From NCBI RefSeq assembly GCF_004402695.1, contig NZ_SOFL01000028.1:56566-120565 (forward strand): a stretch of 64,000 bases of DNA, given 5' to 3'. The stretch comes from Cryobacterium adonitolivorans. Its GTDB lineage: Bacteria > Actinomycetota > Actinomycetes > Actinomycetales > Microbacteriaceae. Of this stretch, positions 1-9,008 are shown one piece after another. Below the pieces are notes generated by a model, which worked only from the letters and a program-made list of their open reading frames with translations, was not told the origin of the DNA and searched no databases. Position numbers and translations under genes: made by a program. Every line of letters begins with the position of its first letter. Positions within the stretch are counted from its first letter, which is position 1.

Positions 1-16
1 CGCACCCTCCGCATGA

Positions 17-100
17 TGCATACAATATGAAGCGAACTCGCGACCCAATCGGGGCAAACTCTGGCACCAAAGGTGCGGGCAGGCGTCTTTTTTGCATACA
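17..100. promoter_or_regulatory. Two TGCATACA repeats upstream of the transporter gene
   Basis: The octamer TGCATACA occurs at 17-24 and again at 93-100, 76 bp apart, in the leader of the fused permease/ATPase gene. On the opposite strand the first copy reads ATTGTATGCA, which resembles the TTGTATACAA-type palindromes bound by GntR/FCD regulators. A GntR/FCD gene lies just beyond the transporter, so it is a plausible binder. The link is inference. Confidence 0.3.
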
Positions 101-169
101 GTTAGCTCAAGTCCGATTCTGACACCCGTCAGGCCACGATCCGGCCGCACCAAGCAGATCCGAGCACTC

Positions 170-1837
170 ATGCGCACAGTTGCAGGGCCCCGCTGGCTAG
201 GGTTGTTGATCCTCTCCCTGACCGTCGGCGGCGTGCTCCTGGCGACCTGGCTCGGTGGCTCCGACAGTGCGCTGCTGCACACACTCTCGGCCCGGCTCCC
301 CCTCGCGACCGCCGGCACCGTGGCCGCACCGATCCTGTCCGGCGTGCTGGGCATCGGCGGGGGCCTGCTGGCCGCTCGGCGGAACGGCTGGATCGACCCG
401 AGACTGCGGTCGCTGGTTGCCGCCGGCTGCGCTGTCTGTCTGGCCTGGCTGGCGCTCATCCTTGTGTTCTGGTTCGCCGTCCAGGCCGAACTCATGCCCG
501 TGCTGGATGACGGGCCGACCGCCCATGCCGGTGCGGGCGCACTGAGCACCCTGCTCCTTCCCGCCACCGTGGTCCTCTTGGGTGGCGCAACGGCCATCAC
601 GGTGCATGTGCGCGCTGCGACTCGGATCGCCGCGATCGAAGGACACGTCCAGACCGCCCGGAGCCGGGGCCTTCCCACCACGGCGCTGGTCATCCGCCGG
701 GTGCTCCGCCGCACGTTGCCCGCCATTCTGGCCGTCCTGCTCGTCGAGTTCGTGGTGCTCTACGCCGGCGCCCTGACCGTTCAGGCCGTGTTCACGACGC
801 CGTCCCTCGCCACTATGCTGCCGTCGCTGGCCGCGGAGAGCCTCCCGTTCGTGCTCGGGGCCTCCTTACTGTGTGTCGTCGGAGTGACCATGACCGCCAT
901 TACTGTCGCTTCGGGGGCCCTCGGCCCCGCGGCCCGGAACCGGCCGCAGGCGAGGGCCGTTCACGGTGGGCTCGCCGCCGTCCTCATGGCGGACCGTCGT
1001 CAGGCCGGACCGTCCGTGCCGTCCACCAGGTTTCGTTCGACCGATCTCCTCGATATCCGTGATCTGCACCTCCATGCCGGCTCGGCTCAGCTGCCTCGAG
1101 AGTTCCTGCGCGGCATCAGCCTCACGGCGGCCCGGGGTCAGGCCCTGGCGGTCGTCGGCGGCGGCGATGACGCCACCTCCATGCTGTGCCATGCCATCGC
1201 GGGCCTGCTCCCGCTCGGCCGTCCTGTGCTCTCCGGGTCGATCCTGTTCGACGGGACAGAGCTCGTCGGCCTGGCCGAGGGGGAGTTCCGGCACCTGCGC
1301 GGGCACCACATCGGGTTCCTCGCCGCACCGGCAGCGGACAGACTGGACCCCGACATCCGCATCGGGCACCAGCTCACCGGAATCCTGACCGGACGGCCTG
1401 AAGGCTCCCGCTCACGAACCCACTTCGCCGTCGCGTCGCTGCTGACCGCCGTCGGCATCGACGACACCGAGGCCGTGCTCGGGGCGTATCCGCATCAGGT
1501 CTCGGCCGTGACCAGTCAACGTGTCCTGCTCGCGGGCGCCCTGGTTCGCGAGCCGCAGCTCCTCGTCGCCGACAATCCGACCGGGGGCCTCGACGTTGCC
1601 GACGAGGAGAGCTTCCTCGACTCTTTGCACGCACTTCAGCGGGAGCGCGGCTTCACCCTCATCGTGGCGTCGCCCAGGGCCGAGATCATCACCGGGTGCG
1701 ACCGTGTCGCGGTTATGAGCGACGGCACCATTGTCGAGTACGCTTCGGTCCGCGAGCTGCTGCACGACCCCCGTCACCCGCACAGCCGGCGGCTGCTCGC
1801 CGACGGCCCGTCGGGGCCTCAGCCGATCGGCCTCTGA
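170..1837 (+). CDS. Oligopeptide ABC permease fused to a degenerate ATPase-like domain
   Basis: The N-terminal half (about residues 10-255 from the ATG at 170) has several hydrophobic segments and an OppB/DppB-type EAA loop near 159-184 (HVQTARSRGLP, then basic residues). The C-terminal half (from about 293) follows a DppD-type ATPase. Every catalytic motif is altered: Walker A reads GGGDDATS with Lys replaced by Thr336; Walker B reads VADNPT with Glu replaced by Asn469; the signature is VSAVT instead of LSGGQ; the Q-loop Gln is absent (IGFLAAPAADRLDP); the switch His is Pro502. It therefore probably cannot hydrolyse ATP, although the reading frame is intact. A TTG at 92 is in frame but has no clear ribosome binding site, so ATG 170 is preferred. 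Partner subunits would lie upstream of the window. It ends 11 bp from a convergent GntR gene. Confidence 0.75.
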   Translation: MRTVAGPRWLGLLILSLTVGGVLLATWLGGSDSALLHTLSARLPLATAGTVAAPILSGVLGIGGGLLAARRNGWIDPRLRSLVAAGCAVCLAWLALILVFWFAVQAELMPVLDDGPTAHAGAGALSTLLLPATVVLLGGATAITVHVRAATRIAAIEGHVQTARSRGLPTTALVIRRVLRRTLPAILAVLLVEFVVLYAGALTVQAVFTTPSLATMLPSLAAESLPFVLGASLLCVVGVTMTAITVASGALGPAARNRPQARAVHGGLAAVLMADRRQAGPSVPSTRFRSTDLLDIRDLHLHAGSAQLPREFLRGISLTAARGQALAVVGGGDDATSMLCHAIAGLLPLGRPVLSGSILFDGTELVGLAEGEFRHLRGHHIGFLAAPAADRLDPDIRIGHQLTGILTGRPEGSRSRTHFAVASLLTAVGIDDTEAVLGAYPHQVSAVTSQRVLLAGALVREPQLLVADNPTGGLDVADEESFLDSLHALQRERGFTLIVASPRAEIITGCDRVAVMSDGTIVEYASVRELLHDPRHPHSRRLLADGPSGPQPIGL

Positions 1838-1848
1838 CCACCGACGAA

Positions 1849-2520
1849 TCAGCCCTTAGCGCCCGAGATGGCGTTGCGGGCTCCGAGGATGTGCGCCCGC
1901 ATGGCCACCTCGGCCCACATCGAGTCTCCGGTGCGGAGCGCGGTGAGGATGTCGCGGTGCTGGTGGTTGCTCCTCGCCCGGTACTCGGTGCCGCGCCGAC
2001 GGAAGGCATCCGCCATCAGCGGCACCCGGGAGACGGACGACGTGAGGGTCATCAGCTGGGGGCTGCGGGAGGCCGCAACCACGATGTGGTGGAATTCGGC
2101 GTTGAGGCTTCCCAATGCGGCGATGCCTGCGTCGTCATCCGCTGTCAGCACGGGTTCCATGGCGTCGATCAGCACGGCGAGCCTGTCGAGTTCATCCACC
2201 GTGATGCGGCTGGCGGCCAGACCTGCTGCCCGGCTCTCGAGTCCGGCGCGCACAATATAGGTCTCGCGGAGTTCCTCGACGGTCCAGGCCACGACGGTGG
2301 CACCGCGATTGGGCACGAAGGTCACGAGTCCGGCCTCGTCCAGGCGGCGCAAGGCTTCCCGCACCGGCGTCCGGCTCACTCCGAGTTCCGCAGCAAGAGC
2401 CTGTTCCCTCAGCGTGGTGTTGGCGCTCAACTCACCTGACAGGATCCGGGCGCGCAGGGTCAGGTAGACCGTTTCACCACCTGTAGACGCCACCGGTCCC
2501 CCGTCCGCTGACAGGGGCAC
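1849..2520 (-). CDS. GntR-family transcriptional regulator, FCD domain
   Basis: The N-terminus (about 15-80) is a GntR winged helix: GETVYLTLRARILSGEL, then the recognition part ELGVSRTPVREALRRLDEAGLV. The C-terminal all-helical FCD domain keeps the candidate ligand/metal histidines (EFHH, NHQHRDIL, MRAHIL). FCD members bind organic acids or sugar acids and usually repress a nearby catabolic or transport operon. Length, 223 residues, is normal. The start is GTG with GGTGGGG just upstream. The gene is convergent with the fused permease and is the obvious candidate to control it; the ligand is unknown. Confidence 0.88.
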   Translation of the reverse strand: MPLSADGGPVASTGGETVYLTLRARILSGELSANTTLREQALAAELGVSRTPVREALRRLDEAGLVTFVPNRGATVVAWTVEELRETYIVRAGLESRAAGLAASRITVDELDRLAVLIDAMEPVLTADDDAGIAALGSLNAEFHHIVVAASRSPQLMTLTSSVSRVPLMADAFRRRGTEYRARSNHQHRDILTALRTGDSMWAEVAMRAHILGARNAISGAKG

Positions 2521-2646
2521 ACCCCACCCGCATGTTGAGCTTTACACACTGGAGGCGCCCGGCGGGCGGATACGCCGCAAATCACGCCTGAACGCCGCGT
2601 ATTGGGGGTGGCCGGTCCCCGTTTGCACCATCGTGAGCAGGGCGCG

Positions 2647-2684
2647 AAAAAGGGCCCGTCCTTGGACGGGCCCTTTTACGCGCC
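2647..2684 (-). terminator. Intrinsic terminator after rplA
   Basis: A near-perfect hairpin with arms AAAAGGGCCCGTCC and GGACGGGCCCTTTT ends in a T-run when read on the minus strand. It lies just past the rplA stop codon and separates the ribosomal operon from the GntR gene. The flanking A-run means it could also work on the plus strand. Confidence 0.85.
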
Positions 2685-2727
2685 TTAATTCACCGTGCGC
2701 TCCTGACGAAGCGCGTCCGTGAAATCC

Positions 2728-3417
2728 TTAGATGCTGTTCACATCGAGGGGGATGCCGGGGCCGAACGTGGTCGACACGGCGCCCTTCATGATGTAGCGA
2801 CCCTTGGAGGAGCTGGGCTTGAGGCGAACGATCTCCTCGAGTGCTGCACCGATGTTCTCGTTGAGCTGGTCGGCCGAGAACGAGGCCTTGCCCACGACGA
2901 AGTGCACGTTGGAGTGCTTGTCGACGCGGAAGGCGATCTTTCCACCCTTGATGTCGTTCACGGCCTTGGCCACGTCCGGCGTCACGGTTCCGGTCTTCGG
3001 GTTGGGCATGAGGCCGCGCGGGCCCAGGACCTTACCGAGACGACCGACCTTGCCCATGAGCTCGGGGGTCGAGACGGCGGAGTCGAACGAGGTGTAGCCG
3101 GCGGCCACCTTCTCGATGAGCTCGTCGCCACCGACCTCGTCGGCGCCGGCAGCGATCGCTGCGTCAGCCGCGGGGCCCGTTGCGAAGACGATGACGCGGG
3201 CGGTCTTGCCGGTGCCGTGAGGAAGAATCACGGTGCCGCGGACCATCTGGTCTGCCTTGCGCGGGTCGACGCCGAGCTTGAGCGCCACCTCGACGGTGGA
3301 GTTGAACTTGACGGAACCGGTCTCGCGAGCGAGGGTGACGGCTTCGGTGGGGGTGTAGAACTTATCGGCTTCGATCTTCTCGACCGCAGCGCGGTAGGCC
3401 TTTGACTTGGGTGCCAT
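2728..3417 (-). CDS. rplA: 50S ribosomal protein L1
   Basis: The sequence matches L1 along its whole 229 residues, including the conserved central stretch [18 protein letters not shown]1 binds 23S rRNA and forms the mobile L1 stalk that handles E-site tRNA release; in other bacteria it also represses its own operon by binding the leader mRNA. The ATG is preceded by AGGAGA at good spacing. It is the last gene of the tRNA-Trp/secE/nusG/rplK/rplA block and is followed by a strong terminator. Confidence 0.99.
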   Translation of the reverse strand: MAPKSKAYRAAVEKIEADKFYTPTEAVTLARETGSVKFNSTVEVALKLGVDPRKADQMVRGTVILPHGTGKTARVIVFATGPAADAAIAAGADEVGGDELIEKVAAGYTSFDSAVSTPELMGKVGRLGKVLGPRGLMPNPKTGTVTPDVAKAVNDIKGGKIAFRVDKHSNVHFVVGKASFSADQLNENIGAALEEIVRLKPSSSKGRYIMKGAVSTTFGPGIPLDVNSI

Positions 3418-3554
3418 TTTGAATCTCCTGTAGATGCATGTGCTGAGAGCGTGGTTTTCGTGAGCCTGGCTGGCTCTTCCACTTGGTGCCTGTCGGCAGG
3501 GTCTATTCGACCGGTGCGCGTCGGCGGGTGTTCGACGAATCGAACGAAAGGGTT

Positions 3555-3986
3555 TTAGCCCTCGACCGTGATGCCCATGGAGCGAGCGGTTCCGGCGATG
3601 ATCTTCGACGCGGCGTCGAGGTCGTTGGCGTTGAGGTCAACCATCTTGGCCTCGGCGATTTCACGAACCTGCGCCTTGGTGAGCTTGGCAACCTTGACGG
3701 TGTGCGGCGTTCCGCTGCCCTTGGCAACTCCGGCGGCCTTCTTGATGAGCTCCGCTGCGGGCGGGGTCTTCAGGATGAACGTGAACGAACGGTCGTCGTA
3801 AACGGTGATCTCAACCGGGATGACATTGCCGCGCTGGGATTCGGTCTGGGCGTTGTATGCCTTGCAGAATTCCATGATGTTCACGCCGTGCTGTCCCAGC
3901 GCCGGCCCGATGGGCGGTGCGGGGTTGGCGGCGCCGGCCTTGATCTGAAGCTTGATCAGACCAGTAACCTTCTTCTTCGGTGCCAT
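3555..3986 (-). CDS. rplK: 50S ribosomal protein L11
   Basis: A 143-residue L11 protein: [18 protein letters not shown] at the N-terminus, the proline-rich [20 protein letters not shown] segment, and the C-terminal rRNA-binding domain with [15 protein letters not shown]11 forms the base of the L7/L12 stalk and the GTPase-associated centre and is needed for RelA activation. A 137-bp gap separates it from rplA, enough for an L1-binding leader, though none was modelled. It is part of the nusG-rplK-rplA run on the minus strand. Confidence 0.99.
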
Positions 3987-4094
3987 TGTTCTTCCTTCGT
4001 TATTGATGTTCGAGCGGCCGCGAAGGTCGCTCTCCCGGTGGCCCGGATGGGCCCCGGTGGTTCAGGGCGCTGCTGACTGGAAGCCGGGCAGAGC

Positions 4095-5063
4095 CTAAAG
4101 CTTGGTGACCTGGTCGAAGCTGAGCTCGACCGGGGTCTCACGCTCGAACAGCGACACGAGCACGATGAGCTTGCCGCTCTCGGGCTTGATCTCGCTGATC
4201 GAACCGGGCAGGCCCGCGAACGAGCCTTCCTTGATCGTGATGGTCTCGCCGATTTCGTAGTCGATCTCGGCGGGCAGAACGCGCTGGGCGGCCTTGCCGG
4301 GGGCGCCGGACTTGGTGGCCGGAACATCCTTGATCTCGACGAGGCCCTTGAGCATGCCGAATGCCTCTTCGAATCGCAGCGGGGTGGGGTTGTGCGCGTT
4401 GCCCACGAAGCCGGTGACGCCGGGGGTGTGACGAACGACCGACCAGCTGTCTTCGTTGAGGTCCATGCGCACCAGCACGTAGCCGGGGATGCGAACACGG
4501 GTGACCATCTTGCGCTGGCCGTTCTTGATCTCGACGACGTCTTCCATCGGAACCTCGACCTGGTAGATGTAATCTTCCATGGCCATCGACTGCTTGCGGT
4601 TCTCGATGTTCGACTTCACGCGGCGTTCGAAACCGGCGTAGGAGTGGATGACGAACCACTTGCCGGGCTGGAAGCGCAGCTCCTTGCGGAAGGTCTCGTA
4701 GGGGTCTTCGTCTTCGGCCTCTTCTGCGGATGCTTCGGCGTCCTCGGCTTCGCCGTCGACCTCTTCTTCGTCGTCAACGGCTTCGACGGCAGCCTCGGCC
4801 TCGTCGGCGGAGTCGATGTCGAGGGCGTCTTCGACAATGGCGTCGGCTTCGGGGTCGGTCGACTCGGCGAGAGCGTCCAGGGCGGCGTCGAGATCGTCTT
4901 CGATGTCGGCGTTCTCGTCTTCGACGTGCAGGGCGACCTGCTCGGCGGCTTCGACGGACGTTTCGTCAGCGGCGAGGGTGTTGCCCTCCTGCGCCTCATC
5001 GTCGTTGGAGGACTGCTCTGCGGCGGTGGCCCAGTCGACGTCGTCGCGATTGGTCTCAGTCAC
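4095..5063 (-). CDS. nusG: Transcription antitermination factor NusG with long acidic arm
   Basis: The C-terminal ~185 residues are canonical NusG: an NGN domain starting [22 protein letters not shown], then a KOW domain with [23 protein letters not shown]. NusG binds the RNA polymerase clamp and Rho, and couples transcription to translation. The first ~130 residues are an Asp/Glu-rich, low-complexity arm, much longer than the short extension of the Mycobacterium protein and absent from E. coli NusG. Such arms are known in some actinobacteria; their function is not established. The gene sits directly downstream of secE, the usual context. Confidence 0.97.
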   Translation of the reverse strand: MTETNRDDVDWATAAEQSSNDDEAQEGNTLAADETSVEAAEQVALHVEDENADIEDDLDAALDALAESTDPEADAIVEDALDIDSADEAEAAVEAVDDEEEVDGEAEDAEASAEEAEDEDPYETFRKELRFQPGKWFVIHSYAGFERRVKSNIENRKQSMAMEDYIYQVEVPMEDVVEIKNGQRKMVTRVRIPGYVLVRMDLNEDSWSVVRHTPGVTGFVGNAHNPTPLRFEEAFGMLKGLVEIKDVPATKSGAPGKAAQRVLPAEIDYEIGETITIKEGSFAGLPGSISEIKPESGKLIVLVSLFERETPVELSFDQVTKL

Positions 5064-5168
5064 TAAATATCAATCCTTCTTCTATTGCGTGGGCGTGAGG
5101 CCGCACCAGGATGCTCGCTCACCGATCCACGTTCATGATCAGTCTGGGTGCCGCTCTCGCGGCACGGG

Positions 5169-5441
5169 TCAACTGGGAGTGCCGAATACGTACGTGACGA
5201 CGAGCGCGAACACCCAGTCCAGTGCCGATACCAGCGCCATCATGATCACGACGAAAATCAGAACCACTCCGGTGTAGCTGAGCAGTTCCTTGCGGGTCGG
5301 GGTGACGACCTTGCGAAGTTCGGCCAGGACCTGCTTGATAAACAGGGACACCCGAGCGAACGGTCCGCGCTTGGTTTCGCGGGCCACTCTGGCGTTGGCG
5401 ACGATTTCCTCGCTGGGTTCGTCGATAACTTTTCGGGCCAC
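5169..5441 (-). CDS. secE: Preprotein translocase subunit SecE
   Basis: A 90-residue SecE with a cytoplasmic amphipathic helix (FARVSLFIKQVLAELRKVVTPTRKE) followed by one transmembrane helix (VVLIFVVIMMALVSALDWVFALVV). SecE clamps SecY in the SecYEG translocon. The start is a GTG (GTGGCCCGAAAAG). It lies between tRNA-Trp and nusG, a gene order shared across actinobacteria. Confidence 0.96.
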   Translation of the reverse strand: MARKVIDEPSEEIVANARVARETKRGPFARVSLFIKQVLAELRKVVTPTRKELLSYTGVVLIFVVIMMALVSALDWVFALVVTYVFGTPS

Positions 5442-5483
5442 CTGTTACACCTTTCGTGGGCCGGCAGAAAGACCACCGACTTG

Positions 5484-5556
5484 CAGGGCGGACAGGACTC
5501 GAACCTGCAACCTGCGGTTTTGGAGACCGCTGCTCTACCAATTGAGCCACCACCCT
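5484..5556 (-). tRNA. tRNA-Trp (CCA anticodon)
   Basis: Read on the minus strand, a full cloverleaf runs from AGGGTGG to CCGCCCT with G as discriminator. The anticodon loop is CTCCAAA, giving anticodon CCA. D-arm GCTC..GAGC and T-loop TTCGAGT are intact. The 3' CCA is not encoded. It lies just upstream of secE, the usual actinobacterial position. Confidence 0.97.
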
Positions 5557-5753
5557 ATGAAGCGAAACCGTCCAGCTTCCAACGACCAAAATAGGCGCAA
5601 AAAAGCTTGGCAGATTTCAACTACCGGATCAAGTCTAGGTCACGGCGAGTGCCCTGTAAAGCCAGCGGCACTCCGAGGGGTTGTTCGGCGGCTGCGCGGC
5701 ATCACTGTGCGGCAACACTGTGCGGCAACACGTGTGCCCCGTATGCTCGTAGC

Positions 5754-6974
5754 GTGGCACACGACATCAAACGGATTTCCACCAGAATCGGCTCTATTGC
5801 GGAGTCCGCGACCCTCAAGGTCGACGGCAAGGCCAAAGCGCTGCAGGCGGCCGGCCGGCCGGTGATCAGCTTCGCCGCGGGCGAGCCTGACTTTCCCACC
5901 CCGCCGCACATCGTCGAGGCAGCGCTGGAAGCCGTGAAGGACCCGCGCAACCACCGGTACACGCCGGCAGCCGGGCTGCCGGACCTGCGCGAGGCCATCG
6001 CCGCGAAGACCCTGCGCGACAGCGGCCTGGCGGTACCCCCGTCCCGGGTGCTCGTCACCAATGGCGGCAAGCAGGCCGTCTACCAGTCCTTCGCCACCCT
6101 GCTTGACCCGGGTGACGAGGTGCTGCTGCCCACGCCGTACTGGACCACCTATCCCGAGGCGATCCGCCTGGCCGGCGGCGTGCCCGTTGACGTGTTCGCC
6201 GGCAGCGACCAGGGGTATCTGGTCACCGTGGAACAGCTCGAGGCCGCCCGCACCGAGAAGACCAAGGTGCTCCTGTTCGTCTCGCCGTCCAACCCCACCG
6301 GCGCCGTCTATTCAGAGGAGCAGACCCGCGCCATCGGCGAATGGGCCCAGGAACACGGACTCTGGGTCATCAGCGATGAGATCTACCAGAACCTGACCTA
6401 TTCTTCGACAAGCTCAGGGCAAGTGACAAAAGCGGTATCGATCGTCGAGGCCGTCCCGGCGCTGGCCGACCGCACAATCCTGGTCAACGGAGTCGCCAAG
6501 ACCTACGCCATGACCGGCTGGCGGTTGGGCTGGATGGTCGGACCGCAGGATGCGATCACTGCCGCGGCCAACCTGCAGTCGCACCTCTCGTCCAACGTGT
6601 CGAACATCTCCCAGCGCGCCGGTATCGCGGCGCTGAACGGCCCGCAGGACGATGCCGAGGCCATGCGGGTCGCGTTCGACCGCCGTCGCAAGCTCATCGT
6701 CGCCGAGCTCAACAAGATTCCCGGCATCCGCACGCCCACCCCGCAGGGTGCGTTCTACGTCTACCCTGACGTGACCGGGCTGCTCGGCCGCACCTGGGGC
6801 GGGGTCACCCCCACCTCATCGCTGGAGCTGGCCGACCTCATCCTCGACCAGGCCGAGGTGGCCGCGGTTCCCGGTGAGGCCTTCGGCCCCAGCGGATTCC
6901 TGCGCCTGTCATACGCCCTCGGCGACGACGCGCTCCTGGAGGGCGTCCAGCGCCTCCAGAAGCTGTTCTCGTAG
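5754..6974 (+). CDS. PLP-dependent aminotransferase (aspartate/aromatic class I)
   Basis: A fold-type I aminotransferase of 406 residues. It carries [14 protein letters not shown] near the N-terminus, [23 protein letters not shown], the [11 protein letters not shown] strand and the PLP lysine motif [16 protein letters not shown]. Members transfer the amino group of aspartate or related amino acids to 2-oxoglutarate. The GTG at 5754 (AHDIKRIST follows) gives the family length; an upstream extension to 5607 would run through Cys-rich non-family sequence and the tRNA promoter area. Oddity: between LTY and VSIVEAVP the protein has [11 protein letters not shown], encoded by a short interspersed repeat (TTCGACAAGCTCAGGG), an apparent in-frame insertion in a surface loop. 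Confidence 0.92.
   Translation: MAHDIKRISTRIGSIAESATLKVDGKAKALQAAGRPVISFAAGEPDFPTPPHIVEAALEAVKDPRNHRYTPAAGLPDLREAIAAKTLRDSGLAVPPSRVLVTNGGKQAVYQSFATLLDPGDEVLLPTPYWTTYPEAIRLAGGVPVDVFAGSDQGYLVTVEQLEAARTEKTKVLLFVSPSNPTGAVYSEEQTRAIGEWAQEHGLWVISDEIYQNLTYSSTSSGQVTKAVSIVEAVPALADRTILVNGVAKTYAMTGWRLGWMVGPQDAITAAANLQSHLSSNVSNISQRAGIAALNGPQDDAEAMRVAFDRRRKLIVAELNKIPGIRTPTPQGAFYVYPDVTGLLGRTWGGVTPTSSLELADLILDQAEVAAVPGEAFGPSGFLRLSYALGDDALLEGVQRLQKLFS
6401..6428 (+). repeat. Short interspersed repeat inside the aminotransferase gene
   Basis: The segment holds TTCGACAAGCTCAGGGCA, the type of short palindromic repeat normally found between genes in high-GC bacteria. It replaces the short loop expected between LTY and VSIVEAVP and keeps the reading frame. 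A diverged copy in the opposite orientation is at 7011-7029. Confidence 0.55.
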
Positions 6975-7010
6975 CTCGGGGACCCGTCTCGACGATGACG
7001 GCGAGGCCGG

Positions 7011-7029
7011 CCCTCAGCTCCTCGAAGGG
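7011..7029 (-). repeat. Diverged copy of the TTCGACAAGCTCAGGG repeat
   Basis: The reverse complement reads CCCTTCGAGGAGCTGAGGG, matching CCCTTCGACAAGCTCAGGG at 16 of 19 positions. It lies in the gap between the aminotransferase and the ABC exporter genes, the usual intergenic setting for such repeats. Confidence 0.4.
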
Positions 7030-7214
7030 GCTGGCGCCGGTCTCCACCAGCGCGGTCGGGCAACTCACCACGCTGTACATGAACGACTCGGCCGGCGGTA
7101 TGGCACGTGCGGCGATCTCGTTCCCTATCGACCTTTGGCATCCACCGGGTGGTGGATGGGCAGGTCGGTCGGGAGGGTGTTGCCCAGACTCGGCACCGGG
7201 ACGATTGTGGGTAC

Positions 7215-8111
7215 ATGACTACTTCACCTCCGGCCGTGCGCGTCTCGCGGCTGAGCAAGTCGTATGGCCCGTTCGACGCCGTCAACGACATCAGCTTCGA
7301 CATCGGCCCCGGCGAGACCTTCGCGCTGCTCGGCCCGAACGGGGCCGGCAAAAGCAGCACCATCGAGATCCTCGAGGGCTACCGCGACCGCTCAGAGGGT
7401 GACGTCACGGTGCTGGGCGAGGACCCGCAGCACGCCGGTTTGGACTGGAAGGCCCGCATCGGCATCGTCCTGCAGTCCAGCGGCGAGAGCGGCAACGCCA
7501 CCGTGCTCGAGCAGTTGCGGCACTTCGCGAGCCTGTACCCGGACCCGCGCCCGGTGGAGGAGGTCCTCGCGGCCGTCGGGCTTGAGGAGAAGGCGAAGAC
7601 CCGCATCCACAGGCTCTCCGGCGGGCAGCAACGCCGGGTGGATGTCGCGCTCGGCATCATCGGCCGGCCGGAACTGCTCTTCCTGGACGAGCCGACCACC
7701 GGTTTCGACCCCGAGGCCAGGCACCAGTTCTGGGATCTCATCCGCACCCTCAAGTCGGAGGGCACCACCATCCTGCTGACCACCCACAACCTCGATGAGG
7801 CGGCGGAGCTCAGCGACCGCGCCGGCATCATCGTGGGCGGCAAGCTCATCGACATCGGCGCCATCGACGAACTTGGCGGCCCCGCCGCCCGGATCCCGCT
7901 GGTGCGCTGGCGGGACGCCGACGGGGCGCAGCGGGAGACGCGCACCGAGACACCTGCCGGCCTGGTCGCCCAACTGGCCAGGGACCTCGGCAGCGAACCC
8001 GCCGAACTGCAGGTCATCCGCCCCAGCCTCGAAGACATCTATCTGGGCCTGGTGCGCGGCCACGCGGCCGGCAGCACCAGCGACACCGCAAGCACGGAGG
8101 TGCTCGCATGA
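7215..8111 (+). CDS. ABC exporter ATPase (DrrA/ABC-2 type)
   Basis: A 298-residue ATP-binding subunit with intact motifs: Walker A GPNGAGKSST, Q-loop IGIVLQSSGE, signature LSGGQQRRV, Walker B LLFLDEPTTGFD and switch LLTTHNLDEA. The C-terminal extension after the nucleotide-binding domain is as in DrrA-like drug or lipid exporters. It should power the membrane protein encoded next; the two genes overlap by ATGA. The ATG at 7215 starts directly at the domain; longer versions add unrelated sequence. The substrate cannot be told from sequence. Confidence 0.93.
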   Translation: MTTSPPAVRVSRLSKSYGPFDAVNDISFDIGPGETFALLGPNGAGKSSTIEILEGYRDRSEGDVTVLGEDPQHAGLDWKARIGIVLQSSGESGNATVLEQLRHFASLYPDPRPVEEVLAAVGLEEKAKTRIHRLSGGQQRRVDVALGIIGRPELLFLDEPTTGFDPEARHQFWDLIRTLKSEGTTILLTTHNLDEAAELSDRAGIIVGGKLIDIGAIDELGGPAARIPLVRWRDADGAQRETRTETPAGLVAQLARDLGSEPAELQVIRPSLEDIYLGLVRGHAAGSTSDTASTEVLA

Positions 8112-8980
8112 GCGCGACACTGACCCCGCGACCGCTGTCCCAGCCGGCCGGTCACCGCGCCGCTCGGCACGGGCTCTTCAGCTTGGGCCTGGCCCGGATC
8201 GGCTTCGAGATCAAGCTGTACTTCCGCTCCACCGACACGGTCTTCTTCACGTTCCTGTTCCCATTCATCATGCTGGGCATCTTCACGGCCGCGTTCAGCG
8301 CTCAGGGCAACATCGGCACCGACCCAGACGGCTCCGGCGGCATCAGCGTCGGCGCGTACTACCTGCCCGGCATGCTGGCCGCGGGCATGCTGCTCTCCGG
8401 GCTGCAGAACCTCGCGATCGACATCGCCGGCGAGAAGGGCGACGGCACCCTCAAACGGCTCGGCGGCACCCCGCTGTCGCCGCTGAGCTACTTCATCGGC
8501 AAGATCGGCCAGGTGCTCGTCACCGGCATCCTGCAGGCCGTTCTGCTGCTGATCGTGGCCCGGTTCGTCTTCGACATCGCCCTGCCCACCGAGCCGGAGA
8601 AGTGGGTCACCTTCGCCTGGGTGTTCCTGCTGGGCGTGATCACTTGTGCGTTCCTGGGCATCGCCCTCTCGGCGCTTCCCCGCTCCGGACGCAGCGCCTC
8701 GGCCGTCGTGATCCCGATCGTGCTGGTGCTGCAGTTCATCTCCGGCGTCTACCTACAGTTCAACGCCCTGCCGGAGTGGATGCAGAACGTCGCGGGCCTG
8801 TTCCCGCTCAAGTGGATGGCGCAGGGCATGCGTGCGGTGTTCCTGCCGGAGGGCTTCGCCGCCCAGGAGCAGAACGGTGCCTGGGAGCTGGGGTTGGTGG
8901 CGATCGCGCTGCTGATCTGGCTGGTGGTGGGGCTCGTCGGCAGTCGGCTCACCTTCCGCTGGATCCGTAAGGACGCCTGA
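8108..8980 (+). CDS. ABC-2 type permease
   Basis: A 290-residue membrane protein of the ABC-2 family with about six hydrophobic segments, for example TVFFTFLFPFIMLGIFTAAF and VLFLLGVI-like stretches, and the conserved late motif AGLFPLKWMAQGMRAVFLPEGF. It forms the channel for the preceding ATPase, with which it overlaps by four bases. It is followed after 28 bp by a histidine kinase and response regulator, suggesting stress-responsive export. Confidence 0.92.
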   Translation: MSATLTPRPLSQPAGHRAARHGLFSLGLARIGFEIKLYFRSTDTVFFTFLFPFIMLGIFTAAFSAQGNIGTDPDGSGGISVGAYYLPGMLAAGMLLSGLQNLAIDIAGEKGDGTLKRLGGTPLSPLSYFIGKIGQVLVTGILQAVLLLIVARFVFDIALPTEPEKWVTFAWVFLLGVITCAFLGIALSALPRSGRSASAVVIPIVLVLQFISGVYLQFNALPEWMQNVAGLFPLKWMAQGMRAVFLPEGFAAQEQNGAWELGLVAIALLIWLVVGLVGSRLTFRWIRKDA

Positions 8981-9008
8981 TGCGCCGGCCGCATGGGATG
9001 CTTAGCGC

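Noticed and set aside
1696..2439. Long plus-strand open frame antisense to the GntR gene
   Set aside because: Composition is that of a GC-rich shadow; the minus frame encodes a clear GntR/FCD protein.
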